In this document: one piece after another, positions 25,192-34,212 of the stretch | Layout: every line of letters begins with the position of its first letter | Numbering within the stretch: the stretch's first letter is position 1 | Assembly (NCBI RefSeq): GCF_017355885.1 | Contig: NZ_JAFEUU010000011.1 | Span: forward strand, 1 to 64,000 | Source: Sabulicella rubraurantiaca | GTDB taxonomy: Bacteria > Pseudomonadota > Alphaproteobacteria > Acetobacterales > Acetobacteraceae | Direction of reading: 5' to 3' | DNA length: 64,000 nucleotides | Notes under the pieces: model-generated | Told to the model about the DNA's origin: nothing | Databases searched by the model: none | The model's input: only the letters and a program-made list of their open reading frames with translations | Translations under genes and position numbers: made by a program

Positions 25192-26075
25192 ACCGCATCT
25201 TCTTCCACGGCGCCAACGTAGATGATGCCGACCGCGAGGATTGGCTGCGTCGGAACGGCCATGTCGGGAAGCCGCTCCGCGCCATCTCCACCGCGCTGCT
25301 GCTTGACCGGCGCCTATCCTTCGAGCGCTTCGGCCGCTCGCGCGGCGGCGGGGTCGTCACCCTGTCCGTCGCCCCCGGCCATGCGGTGGAGGGCGTGGTC
25401 TTTGAGGTGGAGGACGAGGCCCTCGCCCTGCTGGACATGAAGCAAGGCCACCCCGACGCCTATCTGCGCGAGGCGGCCCATGCCGTCATGCCCAACGGCG
25501 CCACCTGCGAGGCGTGGATCTATGACGTGCCACCCTCGCGCCGTCAGGGCCATGTCCCGCCCACGCGTACCTATCTGGACCTGATCCGCCGCGGCCTCGC
25601 CGCACATGGGCTGGGCATGGCGGCGATGGAGGCGGCGGCGAGCGACCGGCCCGCCCGTCCCGCCGTGCCTTGGCTCTTCGTCTACGGCACGCTGCAGTCG
25701 GAACAGGCCAATGCATCGCTGCTGGCGGGACTGACGCGCCACCCGGCGCGGACGCGTGGCGTACTGCACGATCTCGGCCCCTACCCCGTCATGCGCCTGG
25801 GCGATGGCGAGGTGCATGGCGAGATCGTCCCGCTCGACCCCGCGCGCCTCGCGGCTTTGGATGCGCTGGAGCAGGCGCTTCCCTTCGGGGCGCCGGGCGG
25901 GGCCTATCGCCGGACGGTCCTTGAGGTGCGGCTGAGCGATGGCAGCCGGACCCGTGCGCAGGCTTATGTGTCCGATGCGGAATGCGAGGCGCCGGTCATC
26001 GCGTCTGGCGATTGGTGCGCGCTGGGGAACCGGCGGCCTGCCTGGGAAATCCACGCGGCGCGCCAGCGCGGTTGA
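25188..26075 (+). CDS. tandem gamma-glutamylcyclotransferase-like (AIG2/GGCT) protein
   Basis: The 295-residue product appears to hold two GGCT-like domains. The first (about 1-145) starts FFHGANVDDADREDWL and has FERFGRSRGGGVV and VEGVVFEVEDEALALLDMKQG. The second (about 160-285) starts WLFVYGTLQSEQ, the standard YGTL motif, with RGVLHDLGPYPVMRLGD and ALDALEQALP. GGCT-fold proteins cleave gamma-glutamyl amides to 5-oxoproline or act on related substrates. Most are single-domain, so this tandem form is unusual. The first domain has diverged YGS and may be non-catalytic. It ends the four-gene operon just before tRNA-Pro. Confidence 0.78.
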   Translation: MNRIFFHGANVDDADREDWLRRNGHVGKPLRAISTALLLDRRLSFERFGRSRGGGVVTLSVAPGHAVEGVVFEVEDEALALLDMKQGHPDAYLREAAHAVMPNGATCEAWIYDVPPSRRQGHVPPTRTYLDLIRRGLAAHGLGMAAMEAAASDRPARPAVPWLFVYGTLQSEQANASLLAGLTRHPARTRGVLHDLGPYPVMRLGDGEVHGEIVPLDPARLAALDALEQALPFGAPGGAYRRTVLEVRLSDGSRTRAQAYVSDAECEAPVIASGDWCALGNRRPAWEIHAARQRG

Positions 26076-26081
26076 GGGGAA

Positions 26082-26158
26082 TGGTCGGGGCGACTGGATT
26101 CGAACCAGCGACCTCCTGCTCCCAAAGCAGGCGCACTACCAGGCTGTGCTACGCCCCG
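26082..26158 (-). tRNA. tRNA-Pro (anticodon UGG)
   Basis: On the minus strand a 77-nt cloverleaf runs from CGGGGCG (acceptor 5' arm, 26152-26158) to CGCCCCG plus A and an encoded CCA. The anticodon stem CCTGC/GCAGG closes a TTTGGGA loop, giving anticodon TGG. The T-arm has GGTTCGAATCC. All four arms can be drawn. Nothing nearby suggests integration at this tRNA. Confidence 0.96.
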
Positions 26159-26197
26159 TCGCTGCCCTCCTAGACCAGATCGGCGCCGGGCGGAACC

Positions 26198-27610
26198 TCA
26201 GCCGGGCGGCAGCACCTTGCCTGGGTTCATCCGGCCCGCCGGGTCCAGCGTGTCCTTGATGGCGCGCATGACCGAGAGGGCGACCGGATCCTTCAGCCCT
26301 GCCATGGCCGCGCGCTTCGACTGGCCGATTCCGTGCTCCGCTGAGAAGGACCCACCGAGTTCCACCGCGATCTCGCCCACGCGCTCCTCGAATCCGGTAC
26401 CGCGACGCGCCCAGTCGGCGTGGGTGGTGCCGGGGGGCGCCTGGAGGGAGAGGTGGATGTTGCCGTCGCCCATGTGGCCGATCGCCACCATCTTCCCCTC
26501 CGGGTAGCGCTCCGCGATCAGCGCGGCGCAGCGGTCGAGGAAGTCGGGGATCGCGCTGACCGGCACCGCGGTGTCGGTCGGCAGGCCCGGCGCCTCCTGC
26601 CGCGAGCAGGCCGGGAAGCCCTCGCGGATGTCCCAGAGGTTGCGGCGCTGGTCCTCGCTTTCGCAGAGGATGACATCCTCCGCCTCGCCCGCCTCCAGTG
26701 CCACCATCAGCGCCGCCTCCAAAGCCTCGCGCACGGGGATGGAAGGGTGGGTGGAGCCGGCTTCGACGAGGCAGAACCAGGGCGTCGAAAGCTCCATCGG
26801 CTTCCGGACGTTGAGCGCGTGCTTCAGCGTAATCTCGATGCAGGGCCGCCCAATCAGTTCGAAGGCGACGAGTTCCGCGCCGCTCGCCTGGCAGCGGGCG
26901 AGCAGGCGCAGCGCCTCGTGCGGCGAGCGGACCGCGACCAGGGCCGTCTCGCGCTTCAGCAGCGGCGGGAAGAGCTTGAGCGAGGCGGCGGTGATGACGC
27001 CCAGCGTCCCCTCCGCGCCCATGAACAGGTGGCGCAGCGCATAGCCGCTATTGTCCTTGCGAACCCGGCGAAGGTCATCCAGCACGCGACCATCCGGCAG
27101 CACCACCTCCAGCCCCAGCACGAGGTCGCGCGCATTGCCGTAGCGCAGGGTGCGGATGCCGCCAGCATTGGTGGACAGCGCGCCGCCGATCATCGCGGAG
27201 CCCTGAGCGCCGAAATGTAGCGGGAAGAATCGCCCTGCCGCCTCCGCCACCATCTGCACCGATTCCACCGTGCAGCCCGCCTCCGCCACCAGCGACAGGT
27301 CGAGCGGGTCCAGGGCGCGGATGCGGTTCATGCGCTCCAGCGACAGGACGACGCTGGGCGGCCCCTGCTCGGTGGGCACCGCCGCGCCGCAGAGCGAGGT
27401 CCGGCCGCCCGCCGGCACGACGGTGAGGCCGAGATCGGCGCAGAGGCGCAGGGCGGAAGCGACCTCCGCCGTGCTGGCGGGGCGCAGCACCGCCTCGGGA
27501 CGGCCGCGATACACGCCGCGCCAGTCCACCGCATAGGGGGCGACGTCGCCCGCCTCGCGCAGGAGGCCCTGGGGGCCGAGAGTGTCAGCAAGAAGGTCGA
27601 GTGGCGGCAT
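26198..27610 (-). CDS. FAD-binding oxidoreductase, D-2-hydroxyacid dehydrogenase type
   Basis: The 470-residue protein has an N-terminal PCMH-type FAD domain (about 35-215; VVPAGGRTSLCGAAVP and the IGGALSTNAGGIRTLRYG flavin loop) and a C-terminal FAD-oxidase domain with GHMGDGNIHLSL and the closing SAEHGIGQSKR. This is the layout of GlcD, D-lactate dehydrogenase (cytochrome) and D-2-hydroxyglutarate dehydrogenase; the substrate cannot be fixed. No glcE/glcF partner is adjacent. It diverges from the GMC gene over about 90 bp. Confidence 0.88.
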   Translation of the reverse strand: MPPLDLLADTLGPQGLLREAGDVAPYAVDWRGVYRGRPEAVLRPASTAEVASALRLCADLGLTVVPAGGRTSLCGAAVPTEQGPPSVVLSLERMNRIRALDPLDLSLVAEAGCTVESVQMVAEAAGRFFPLHFGAQGSAMIGGALSTNAGGIRTLRYGNARDLVLGLEVVLPDGRVLDDLRRVRKDNSGYALRHLFMGAEGTLGVITAASLKLFPPLLKRETALVAVRSPHEALRLLARCQASGAELVAFELIGRPCIEITLKHALNVRKPMELSTPWFCLVEAGSTHPSIPVREALEAALMVALEAGEAEDVILCESEDQRRNLWDIREGFPACSRQEAPGLPTDTAVPVSAIPDFLDRCAALIAERYPEGKMVAIGHMGDGNIHLSLQAPPGTTHADWARRGTGFEERVGEIAVELGGSFSAEHGIGQSKRAAMAGLKDPVALSVMRAIKDTLDPAGRMNPGKVLPPG

Positions 27611-27699
27611 GGCCCCATGCCACGCCCGGTCATGGCTTGCGTCAAGCGGCGCGCCGCCGGACCATGCGGATAAGGCGGCTCGATAAGGGAGAGACGGGG

Positions 27700-29295
27700 A
27701 TGGAGGAAACGGACGTCATCGTGGTCGGCAGCGGCTCGGCCGGGTCGGCCCTGGCCGGGCGGTTGTCGGAGGATCCGCGCCTCTCCGTGACGGTGCTCGA
27801 GGCCGGCTCTCGGGACCGCAACGCGTGGCTGCACATCCCGATCGGCTACGCCAAGACGATGTACCACCCCACCATCTCCTGGAATTACCAGACCGAGGCG
27901 GAGCCAGGGCTGGGCGGGCGCTCTGTGCCCTGGCCGCGCGGCCGCGTGCTGGGCGGTTCCTCGGCCATCAACGGGCTGATCTACATCCGTGGCCAGGCGG
28001 AGGATTACGACCAATGGCGGCAGATGGGCTGCACCGGCTGGGGGTTCGAGGACTGCCTGCCCTATTTCAAGCGCGCCGAGGGGAATGAGCGCGGGCCGTC
28101 GCACCTCCACGGCGCGGAGGGGCCGCTCTGCGTTAGCGATTTGCGCGACCGGAACCCGCTCTCGGTCGCCTTCCTGGATGCGGCGCGCGAGCTCGGCTTC
28201 CCGGTCAACCCGGATTTCAACGGCGAAAGCCAGGAAGGGGCCGGCTGGTATCAGGTGACGGTACGCAACGGCGTGCGCTGCTCCGCCGCCACCGCCTACC
28301 TCAAGCCGGCGCTGCGTCGGCCCAACCTTCGCCTGCTGACCGACGCACATGCGCTGCGCGTGGTGATGGAGGATGGGCGGGCCGTGGGCGTCGCCTATCG
28401 CCAGCACGGGCAGGAGAAGGTGATCCGCGCCCGGCGCGAGGTGGTGCTGTCCGGTGGGGCGATCAACTCGCCGCAGCTCCTCATGCTCTCGGGCATCGGC
28501 CCGGCCGAGCACCTGCAGGAGATGGGCATCGAGGTGCGCCGCGACACGCCCGGGGTGGGGCGCCACCTGCAGGACCATTTCCAGGCGCGGCTGATGTTCC
28601 GCGCCAGCCAGCGCGTCTCCCTGAATGAGGTGGTGAACAGCCTCTGGGGCATGGCGCGGATGGGCGCGCAATACGCGCTGACGCGAAGCGGACCGCTGAC
28701 TTTCGCGGCGGGGACCAGCGGCCTCTTCGCCCGTGTCCTGCCGCAGAGCGCCACGCCCGATGTGCAATTCCACTTCATTCCCTGGAGCGCGGACAGCGTG
28801 AAGGAGGGGCTGCACCGCTTCCCCGGCTTCACCATGAGCGTCTGCCAGCTGCGCCCCGAAAGCCGCGGCGACATCACCCTGGCCAGCCCGGATCCCATGG
28901 CCAAGGCCCGCATCCGCGCCAACTACCTGGCGACGGAAACGGACCGGCAATGCATGGTGGAAGGGCTGAAGCTGGCCCAGCGCCTTGCCGATACGCGCGC
29001 CATGCAGCCCTGGATCGAGTCGCGCTATGCCCCCGTGCCGGGCAAGGGCGAGACGGATGAGGATCTGCTGGAGTTCTGCCGTGCCACGGGCGGCACTATC
29101 TACCACCCCACCAGCACCTGCCGCATGGGCTCGGACGATGGCGCGGTGGTGGACACGGAATTGCGCGTGAAGGGGGTGGACCGGCTGCGCATCGCCGACT
29201 GCTCCATCATGCCGGCGGTGGTCAGCGGCAACACCAATGCCGGGGCAATCATGATTGGCGAGCGATGCGCGGAGTTCATCCGCCGGGCCGCGTGA
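27700..29295 (+). CDS. GMC family FAD-dependent alcohol/choline dehydrogenase
   Basis: The 531-residue protein has the N-terminal dinucleotide fold GSGSAGSALAGRLSEDP, the GMC block around PWPRGRVLGGSSAINGLIYIRG, the second signature LSGGAINSPQLLMLSGIGP and the C-terminal HPTSTCRMG with SIMPAVVSGNTNA. These define a GMC oxidoreductase of the choline/alcohol dehydrogenase group. The ATG is preceded by AAGGGAGAGACGGGG. It ends 20 bp inside the broken GNAT gene on the other strand. Substrate unknown. Confidence 0.9.
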   Translation: MEETDVIVVGSGSAGSALAGRLSEDPRLSVTVLEAGSRDRNAWLHIPIGYAKTMYHPTISWNYQTEAEPGLGGRSVPWPRGRVLGGSSAINGLIYIRGQAEDYDQWRQMGCTGWGFEDCLPYFKRAEGNERGPSHLHGAEGPLCVSDLRDRNPLSVAFLDAARELGFPVNPDFNGESQEGAGWYQVTVRNGVRCSAATAYLKPALRRPNLRLLTDAHALRVVMEDGRAVGVAYRQHGQEKVIRARREVVLSGGAINSPQLLMLSGIGPAEHLQEMGIEVRRDTPGVGRHLQDHFQARLMFRASQRVSLNEVVNSLWGMARMGAQYALTRSGPLTFAAGTSGLFARVLPQSATPDVQFHFIPWSADSVKEGLHRFPGFTMSVCQLRPESRGDITLASPDPMAKARIRANYLATETDRQCMVEGLKLAQRLADTRAMQPWIESRYAPVPGKGETDEDLLEFCRATGGTIYHPTSTCRMGSDDGAVVDTELRVKGVDRLRIADCSIMPAVVSGNTNAGAIMIGERCAEFIRRAA

Positions 29296-29766
29296 CGGCG
29301 AAGCGCAGCGCGTCGAGGCCGAAGATGTGGACCATCTCCTCCTCGCGCATCCCGATCTTGCTGAGGGCATGGCAGGAGGCCGTGTTCTCCGGCAGGGCGT
29401 AGCCGACGAGGCTGGCGAGGCCGAGCGCGCCGAAGCCGCAATCCCGCGCCGCCAGCCCTGCCTCCGTGGCAAGCCCCCGGCCCCGGGCCCGGGGTGTCGA
29501 GCATGAGGATCTCAGTCTCGCCTCCGAGCTCGCACAGCCCGGCATGGCCGACCGGGCACCGGACTCTACGGTCCTCCACCGCTCAGGGCCCGTAGCCGCC
29601 GCCCCCACAGAGCGCTGCGAAGCGCTCCGCATCCTCGCGCGGAGCCGCAGAGCGACGTTTCCCTGAGCAAGAAGCGCACCACCTCGGGCTTGGCGCGGAT
29701 CGCGGCGTAGGCGGGGACGTCCCCTGCCCGGAAGGGGCGCAGCACCAGGCGCTTGGGCTCGATCAC
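29276..29766 (-). pseudogene. GNAT family N-acetyltransferase, frameshifted
   Basis: GNAT-like sequence occurs in three different frames in the right order. From a GTG at 29766: MIEPKRLVLRPFRAGDVPAY and REPEVV-like text to about 29660. The middle part (to about 29470) reads PVGHAGLCELGGETEILML in the second frame. The end reads GRGLATEAGLAARDCGFGAL and LPENTASCHALSKIGM in the third frame, stopping at 29276. At least two frameshifts break it, so a full RimJ/RimL-type acetyltransferase is no longer made. It lies antisense between the GMC gene and pqqA. Confidence 0.75.
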
Positions 29767-29857
29767 GGTTCAAGCCTACGCAAGGTCTTGCCGAAAATTC
29801 GGCCCACGGCCATGTTTCGGGGGCCGGCGCCTTGCCCGGTGGGATGGAGATGAACCG

Positions 29858-29938
29858 ATGGCCTGGAAGACCCCGAAGATCACCGAGATCTCTCTCGCTC
29901 TCGAGATCAACAGCTACGCCTGCGCCGAGATCGGCTGA
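29858..29938 (+). CDS. pqqA: PQQ precursor peptide PqqA
   Basis: This 26-residue peptide (MAWKTPKITEISLALEINSY then ACAEIG) is the substrate that becomes pyrroloquinoline quinone. The crosslinked glutamate and tyrosine are E16 and Y20, in the required E-x-x-x-Y spacing. The AWxTPKxTEI start is the Acetobacteraceae form. A purine-rich GGGATGGAGATGAA lies before the ATG. It is followed within 17 bp by pqqB. Confidence 0.96.
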   Translation: MAWKTPKITEISLALEINSYACAEIG

Positions 29939-29955
29939 GGCGCCTTCCCGCCTCC

Positions 29956-30876
29956 ATGCTGCGCGCCATCATCCTGGGTGCCGGCGCCGGGGGCGGCTTT
30001 CCACAGTGGAATTCGGCTGGACCGGGTTGCCGTCGCTCGCGCGCCGGTGACCCGGCCGCTCCGCCGCGAAGCCAAGCGAGCCTCGCGGTCAGCGCCGACG
30101 GGGAGCGTTGGCTCCTGGTCAATGCCTCGCCCGATCTGCGCCAGCAGATCGCCGCGACGCCCGCCCTGCACCCACGCCCCGAGCCGCTCCGCAACTCGCC
30201 CATTGCCGCCGTGCTGCTGACGGGCGGCGAGGTGGACACGATCGCGGGGCTGCTTTCCCTGCGGGAACGCCAGGCCTTCCGCCTCTACGCCGCGCCGCCC
30301 ACGCTGCGCGTGCTGGAGGAGAACCCGATCTTCCGCTGCCTCCACCCCGATTTCGTTTCGCGCGAGGCGCTTGTGCTCGGCACCGGTTTCGAGCCGTGCG
30401 ATGCCGGCGGCACGAAGCTGGGGCTGCGCATCACCGCCCATGCCGTGCCCGGCAAGGTGCCGCTGTTCAACGAAGGCGACGTGGCCCCCGGCATCGCCGA
30501 GGATGGCGAGACGCTGGGGCTGGAGATCAGCGCTGCGTCGGGCGGCGGGACGCTTCACTATATTCCCGGCTGCGCCACCATGACCCCTGCGATGCGCGAC
30601 CGCCTGCGCGGCGCCGAATGCGTCCTGTTCGACGGGACGCTCTACACGGATGACGAGATGATCCGCGCCGGCGCCGGCCCGAAGACCGGGCGCCGCATGG
30701 GTCACATGCCGGTGCAGGAGACAGTGACGGAAATCGCGCCGCTCGGCGTCGGGCGGCGCATATTGGTGCACCTGAACAACACCAACCCCGCCCTGCTCGC
30801 TGACAGCCCCGAGCGCGCGGCGCTGCGCGAAGCGGGGTGGGAGGTGGCAGAGGACGGGATGGAGATCGCGCTGTGA
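29956..30876 (+). CDS. pqqB: PQQ biosynthesis protein PqqB
   Basis: PqqB is a metallo-beta-lactamase-fold protein proposed to hydroxylate the tyrosine-derived intermediate. The 306-residue product starts LRAIILGAGAGGGFPQWN, the hallmark of PqqB, with NASPDLRQQI and LTGGEVDTIAGLLSLRE downstream. The usual second block FDGTLYTDDEM and the closing VHLNNTNPAL are intact. Its stop overlaps the pqqC start by 4 nt. Confidence 0.95.
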   Translation: MLRAIILGAGAGGGFPQWNSAGPGCRRSRAGDPAAPPRSQASLAVSADGERWLLVNASPDLRQQIAATPALHPRPEPLRNSPIAAVLLTGGEVDTIAGLLSLRERQAFRLYAAPPTLRVLEENPIFRCLHPDFVSREALVLGTGFEPCDAGGTKLGLRITAHAVPGKVPLFNEGDVAPGIAEDGETLGLEISAASGGGTLHYIPGCATMTPAMRDRLRGAECVLFDGTLYTDDEMIRAGAGPKTGRRMGHMPVQETVTEIAPLGVGRRILVHLNNTNPALLADSPERAALREAGWEVAEDGMEIAL

Positions 30877-31607
30877 CCGATTTGCTGACCCACACCGCCT
30901 TCGAAGGCGCCCTCCGCGCCATCGGCGCCGAGCGCTACCACGTCCATCATCCCTTCCATCACCTGCTGCATGACGGGAAGCTCTCGAAGGGGCAGGTGCA
31001 GGCCTGGGCGCTGAACCGCTATTGCTACCAGGCGCATATCCCGATGAAGGACGCGTCGCTGCTGGCGCGGCTGCCGACGCCGGAGCTGCGGCGCGAATGG
31101 CGGCGTCGCCTCGCGGATCATGACGGGGATGGCGTGGCGCCGGGCGGGGTGGAGCGCTGGCTCGCCCTCACCGACGGGCTGGGTCTGGACCGGGACTATG
31201 TCATCTCGATGGAGGGCATCCTGCCGGCGACGCGCTTCGCGGTGGAGGCCTATGTGCGCTTCGTGCGCGAGCGTTCGGTGCTGGAGGCCGTCGCCTCCTC
31301 GCTGACCGAGATGTTCTCGACCGACATCATCCGCACCCGCGTCTCCGGCATGCTGGCGAATTACAGCTTCGTGTCGGAGGAGACGCTGGCCTATTTCAAG
31401 CCGCGCCTCACCCAGGCCCCCGCCGACGTGGCCTTTGCGCTGAACTACGTGAAGCACCACGCCCATACGCGCGAGCAGCAGGAGCAATGCCTCGCCGCGC
31501 TGCGATTCAAGTGTGACCTGCTCTGGGCCCAGCTGGACGCGCTGCACTTCGCCTATGTGGCGCCGGCCCTGCCGCCGCCCGGCGCCTTCCGGATGCCGCC
31601 GCCATGA
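30873..31607 (+). CDS. pqqC: pyrroloquinoline-quinone synthase PqqC
   Basis: PqqC is a cofactor-free oxidase that performs the final ring closure and eight-electron oxidation to PQQ. The 244-residue protein begins at a GTG overlapping the pqqB stop. It shows YHVHHPFHHLLHDGKLSKGQVQAWALNRYCYQ in blocks, the conserved active-site His/Tyr/Arg region, and later YVKHHAHTREQQEQ. Length is normal for the stand-alone protein (no fusion to PqqD). Confidence 0.95.
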   Translation: MTDLLTHTAFEGALRAIGAERYHVHHPFHHLLHDGKLSKGQVQAWALNRYCYQAHIPMKDASLLARLPTPELRREWRRRLADHDGDGVAPGGVERWLALTDGLGLDRDYVISMEGILPATRFAVEAYVRFVRERSVLEAVASSLTEMFSTDIIRTRVSGMLANYSFVSEETLAYFKPRLTQAPADVAFALNYVKHHAHTREQQEQCLAALRFKCDLLWAQLDALHFAYVAPALPPPGAFRMPPP

Positions 31608-31864
31608 CGCCGCGCTTCGCGCCCGGCGTAAGGCTGCATGAGGACAAGGCGCGCGGCCGCACGGTGGTCATGGCGCCGGAGCGCATGTTCGTGCCCGACG
31701 AGATCGCGCTTGCCGTGCTGCGCCTCGTGGACGGGCAGCGGGACGAGGCGGCGATCGTCGCGGCGCTGGCCGCGCAATATGACGCGCCGGAGGATGTCAT
31801 CGCCGCCGACGTGAAGGTGCTGCTGGATGACCTCGCCACGCGTGGGGCGTTGGTCCGTGGCTGA
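31604..31864 (+). CDS. pqqD: PQQ peptide chaperone PqqD
   Basis: PqqD is a small RRE-type protein that binds PqqA and presents it to PqqE. The 86-residue product has the winged-helix RiPP recognition layout with [22 protein letters not shown], then [21 protein letters not shown] and [16 protein letters not shown]. Its ATG overlaps the pqqC stop, and its end overlaps the pqqE start by 8 nt. Confidence 0.94.
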   Translation: MTPRFAPGVRLHEDKARGRTVVMAPERMFVPDEIALAVLRLVDGQRDEAAIVAALAAQYDAPEDVIAADVKVLLDDLATRGALVRG

Positions 31865-32972
31865 CGCGCCCCTCGCCCTGCTGGCGGAGCTGACGCATCG
31901 CTGCCCGCTGCGCTGCCCCTATTGCTCCAACCCCGTGGAGCTGGCGCGAGCCAGCACGGAGCTTTCGGCAGCGGAATGGGCGCGGGTGCTGGGCGAAGCG
32001 GCCGAACTCGGCTGCCTGCAGGTGCATCTTTCGGGCGGCGAGCCGACGGCGCGGCGCGACCTGCCGGAGATCGTGGCGGCGGCGCGCGACGCCGGGCTCT
32101 ACGCCAACCTCATCACGGCGGGCGTGCTGCTGAACTCGCCGCTGATGACGCGGCTGGTCGAAGCCGGGCTCGACCACGTCCAGCTTTCGATCCAGGACGC
32201 CGAGGAGGAAGGGGCTGAGCGCATCGGCGGGATGCGCGGCGCCACGCCCCGCAAGGCGGAAGCGGCACGGCTGGTGCGGGAGGCGGGGCTGCCGCTGACC
32301 CTCAATGCGGTGGTGCACCGTCAGAACCTGCCCAACCTGCCCCGCCTGATCCAGCGCGCCCTGGAATGGGGCGCAGCGCGGCTGGAGGTGGCGCATGTGC
32401 AGTATTACGGTTGGGCCCTGCTGAACCGCGATGCTCTGCTGCCCGACCGAGCCATGCTGGACGAGGCGACACGGGTGGTGACGGAGGCGCGGCAGCGCCT
32501 CAAGGGCCGGCTGCTGATCGACTACGTGGTTCCGGATTACCACGCCAAGCGGCCGAAGGCCTGCATGGGCGGTTGGGGGAGCCGCTTCCTCGCCGTCTCG
32601 CCCGCTGGGCGCATCCTGCCCTGCCACGCCGCCGAATCGCTCGCCGGGCTCGGCTTCCCCAATGTGCGGGAAGTCTCGCTGCGCGCCGCTTGGGAGGACA
32701 GCCCGGCCTTCAACGCCTTCCGCGGCACGGGCTGGATGCCCGAGCCCTGCCGCGGCTGCGAGCGGGCGGAGCAGGATTGGGGCGGCTGCCGCTGCCAGGC
32801 CTTCGCCCTGACTGGCGACATGCGAGCCACCGACCCGGCCTGCGCCCTGTCGCCGCATCACGCCATGCTGGCGGAGGCCGTGGCTTCGGCCGGCGCGCCT
32901 GAGTTCCATTATCGCGGCTTCACACGCGAGGACACCTTGCCCTCGCATGGTCCGCACCTTTCTAATGCATGA
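31857..32972 (+). CDS. pqqE: PQQ biosynthesis radical SAM enzyme PqqE
   Basis: PqqE makes the carbon-carbon crosslink between E16 and Y20 of PqqA. From the GTG at 31857 it is 371 residues. The radical-SAM cluster motif CxxxCxxC is Cys16, Cys20, Cys23 ([13 protein letters not shown]). SPASM-type auxiliary cysteines follow in ACMGGWG, LPCHAA, and the [16 protein letters not shown] block with DPAC. The start overlaps pqqD by 8 nt. No pqqF/G protease gene follows, so the peptide must be trimmed by a protease encoded elsewhere. Confidence 0.95.
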   Translation: MADAPLALLAELTHRCPLRCPYCSNPVELARASTELSAAEWARVLGEAAELGCLQVHLSGGEPTARRDLPEIVAAARDAGLYANLITAGVLLNSPLMTRLVEAGLDHVQLSIQDAEEEGAERIGGMRGATPRKAEAARLVREAGLPLTLNAVVHRQNLPNLPRLIQRALEWGAARLEVAHVQYYGWALLNRDALLPDRAMLDEATRVVTEARQRLKGRLLIDYVVPDYHAKRPKACMGGWGSRFLAVSPAGRILPCHAAESLAGLGFPNVREVSLRAAWEDSPAFNAFRGTGWMPEPCRGCERAEQDWGGCRCQAFALTGDMRATDPACALSPHHAMLAEAVASAGAPEFHYRGFTREDTLPSHGPHLSNA

Positions 32973-33000
32973 ACGGCCCGGAACGCGGCCGGGGAGGAGA

Positions 33001-34212
33001 ATGACCGACATGATCCGACGCCACCTCTTGGGCCTGGCTGCCGCCGTGGCCCTGCCGGGCATCGCCCTGGCGCAGCAGCAGCAACCCGCCCCGCCTGCCT
33101 GGGCGCAGGGCCGCCCGGCCGAGATGGCGTCGTCGCCCCTCGCCCCGCACGCTCCCCGCCTGACCGTCACGCCGCCCGACCGCATCCCGGTGAACAGCCT
33201 GCGCGTGCCCGAGGGGTTCCAGGTGGAGCTCTGGGCGCATGGCCTGCCCGGCGCCCGCGCCATGACGCGCGGCCCGAACGGGACGGTCTTCGTCGGCACG
33301 CGCGGCATCGGCCGGGTCTATGCGGTGCGCGACAACGGCCAGGCGCGCGAGGTATCCACGCTGATGTCGGGGCTGGACCAGCCTTCGGGCGTCGCGGTAC
33401 GCGACGGCGCGCTCTTCATCGCGGCGATGCACCGGGTGCTGCGGATCGACAATGTCGAGAACAACCTGCAGAACCCGCAGCCGACCGACCTGACCAGCGC
33501 CTTCGGCCAGGCGGCGGAGCCGCATCACGGCTGGAAGCACATCGCCTTCGGGCCGGATGGGCGGCTCTACATCCCGCGCGGTGTGCCCTGCAACATCTGC
33601 GAGGTGCCGGAAGACCGCTTCGCCCTGATCGAAAGTTGGAACCCCGACGGCTCCGACCGGCGCATCGAGGCGCGCGGCGTCCGCAATTCGGTGGGCTTCG
33701 ACTTCCACCCGCGCACCGGCCAGCTTTGGTTCAGCAACCATGGGCGCGACTGGGCCGGGAACAACAACCCCTCAGACACGCTGCATGTGAGCTTGCGGCG
33801 CGGCGAGAATCACGGCTTCCCGTGGTGCGCGGGCGGCTTCCAGGACCCGGCGGTGGAGGGGCGGCTATGCTCCGAGTTCCCGCCGCCGGCGCTGATCCTT
33901 GGCCCGCATGTCGCGCCGATCGGCACGCATTTCTACACTGGCACTGCCTTCCCGGAGCAGTACCGCAATGCGCTCTTCGTCGCGCTGCGCGGCTCGTGGA
34001 ACCGCGCGCCGCTGTCGGGCTTCGAGGTGATCGTGGTGCGGGAGGGCGAGAACGGGCGGCTGGTGCGGGAATCCTTCCTCACCGGCTTCCGGGATGACGC
34101 GAACCAGCGCTTCTCCGGCCGCCCGGCCGGGTTGCTGACCATGCCCGACGGCTCGCTCCTCGTGTCCGACGAGGACAATGGCGCGATCTACCGCGTTTCC
34201 TATCGCCGGTGA
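33001..34212 (+). CDS. PQQ-dependent sugar dehydrogenase (sorbosone dehydrogenase family)
   Basis: The 403-residue protein has a GGGGAGGA ribosome site, an N-terminal signal peptide (hydrophobic to about residue 25, ending ALAQ) and a six-bladed beta-propeller. Family blocks are RVPEGFQVELWAHGLPGARA, GLDQPSGVAVRDG, HIAFGPDGRLYIPRG, GFDFHPRTGQLWFSNHGRD and GEDNGAIYRVSYR-like end. This is the soluble-GDH/L-sorbosone dehydrogenase fold that uses PQQ in the periplasm. Four cysteines (CNIC, WCAGG, LCSE) may form disulfides. It sits 28 bp after pqqE and overlaps the cytochrome gene by 1 nt. The true sugar substrate is unknown. Confidence 0.88.
   Translation: MTDMIRRHLLGLAAAVALPGIALAQQQQPAPPAWAQGRPAEMASSPLAPHAPRLTVTPPDRIPVNSLRVPEGFQVELWAHGLPGARAMTRGPNGTVFVGTRGIGRVYAVRDNGQAREVSTLMSGLDQPSGVAVRDGALFIAAMHRVLRIDNVENNLQNPQPTDLTSAFGQAAEPHHGWKHIAFGPDGRLYIPRGVPCNICEVPEDRFALIESWNPDGSDRRIEARGVRNSVGFDFHPRTGQLWFSNHGRDWAGNNNPSDTLHVSLRRGENHGFPWCAGGFQDPAVEGRLCSEFPPPALILGPHVAPIGTHFYTGTAFPEQYRNALFVALRGSWNRAPLSGFEVIVVREGENGRLVRESFLTGFRDDANQRFSGRPAGLLTMPDGSLLVSDEDNGAIYRVSYRR

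Noticed and set aside
26082-26158. tRNA-Pro as an integration site for a mobile element
   Set aside because: No integrase, no direct repeat of the tRNA 3' end and no change in gene type on either side were seen.
29774-29857. sigma-70 promoter TTGCCG-N17-CATGTT before pqqA
   Set aside because: Both hexamers match poorly (about 4/6 and 3/6), not better than chance in this sequence.
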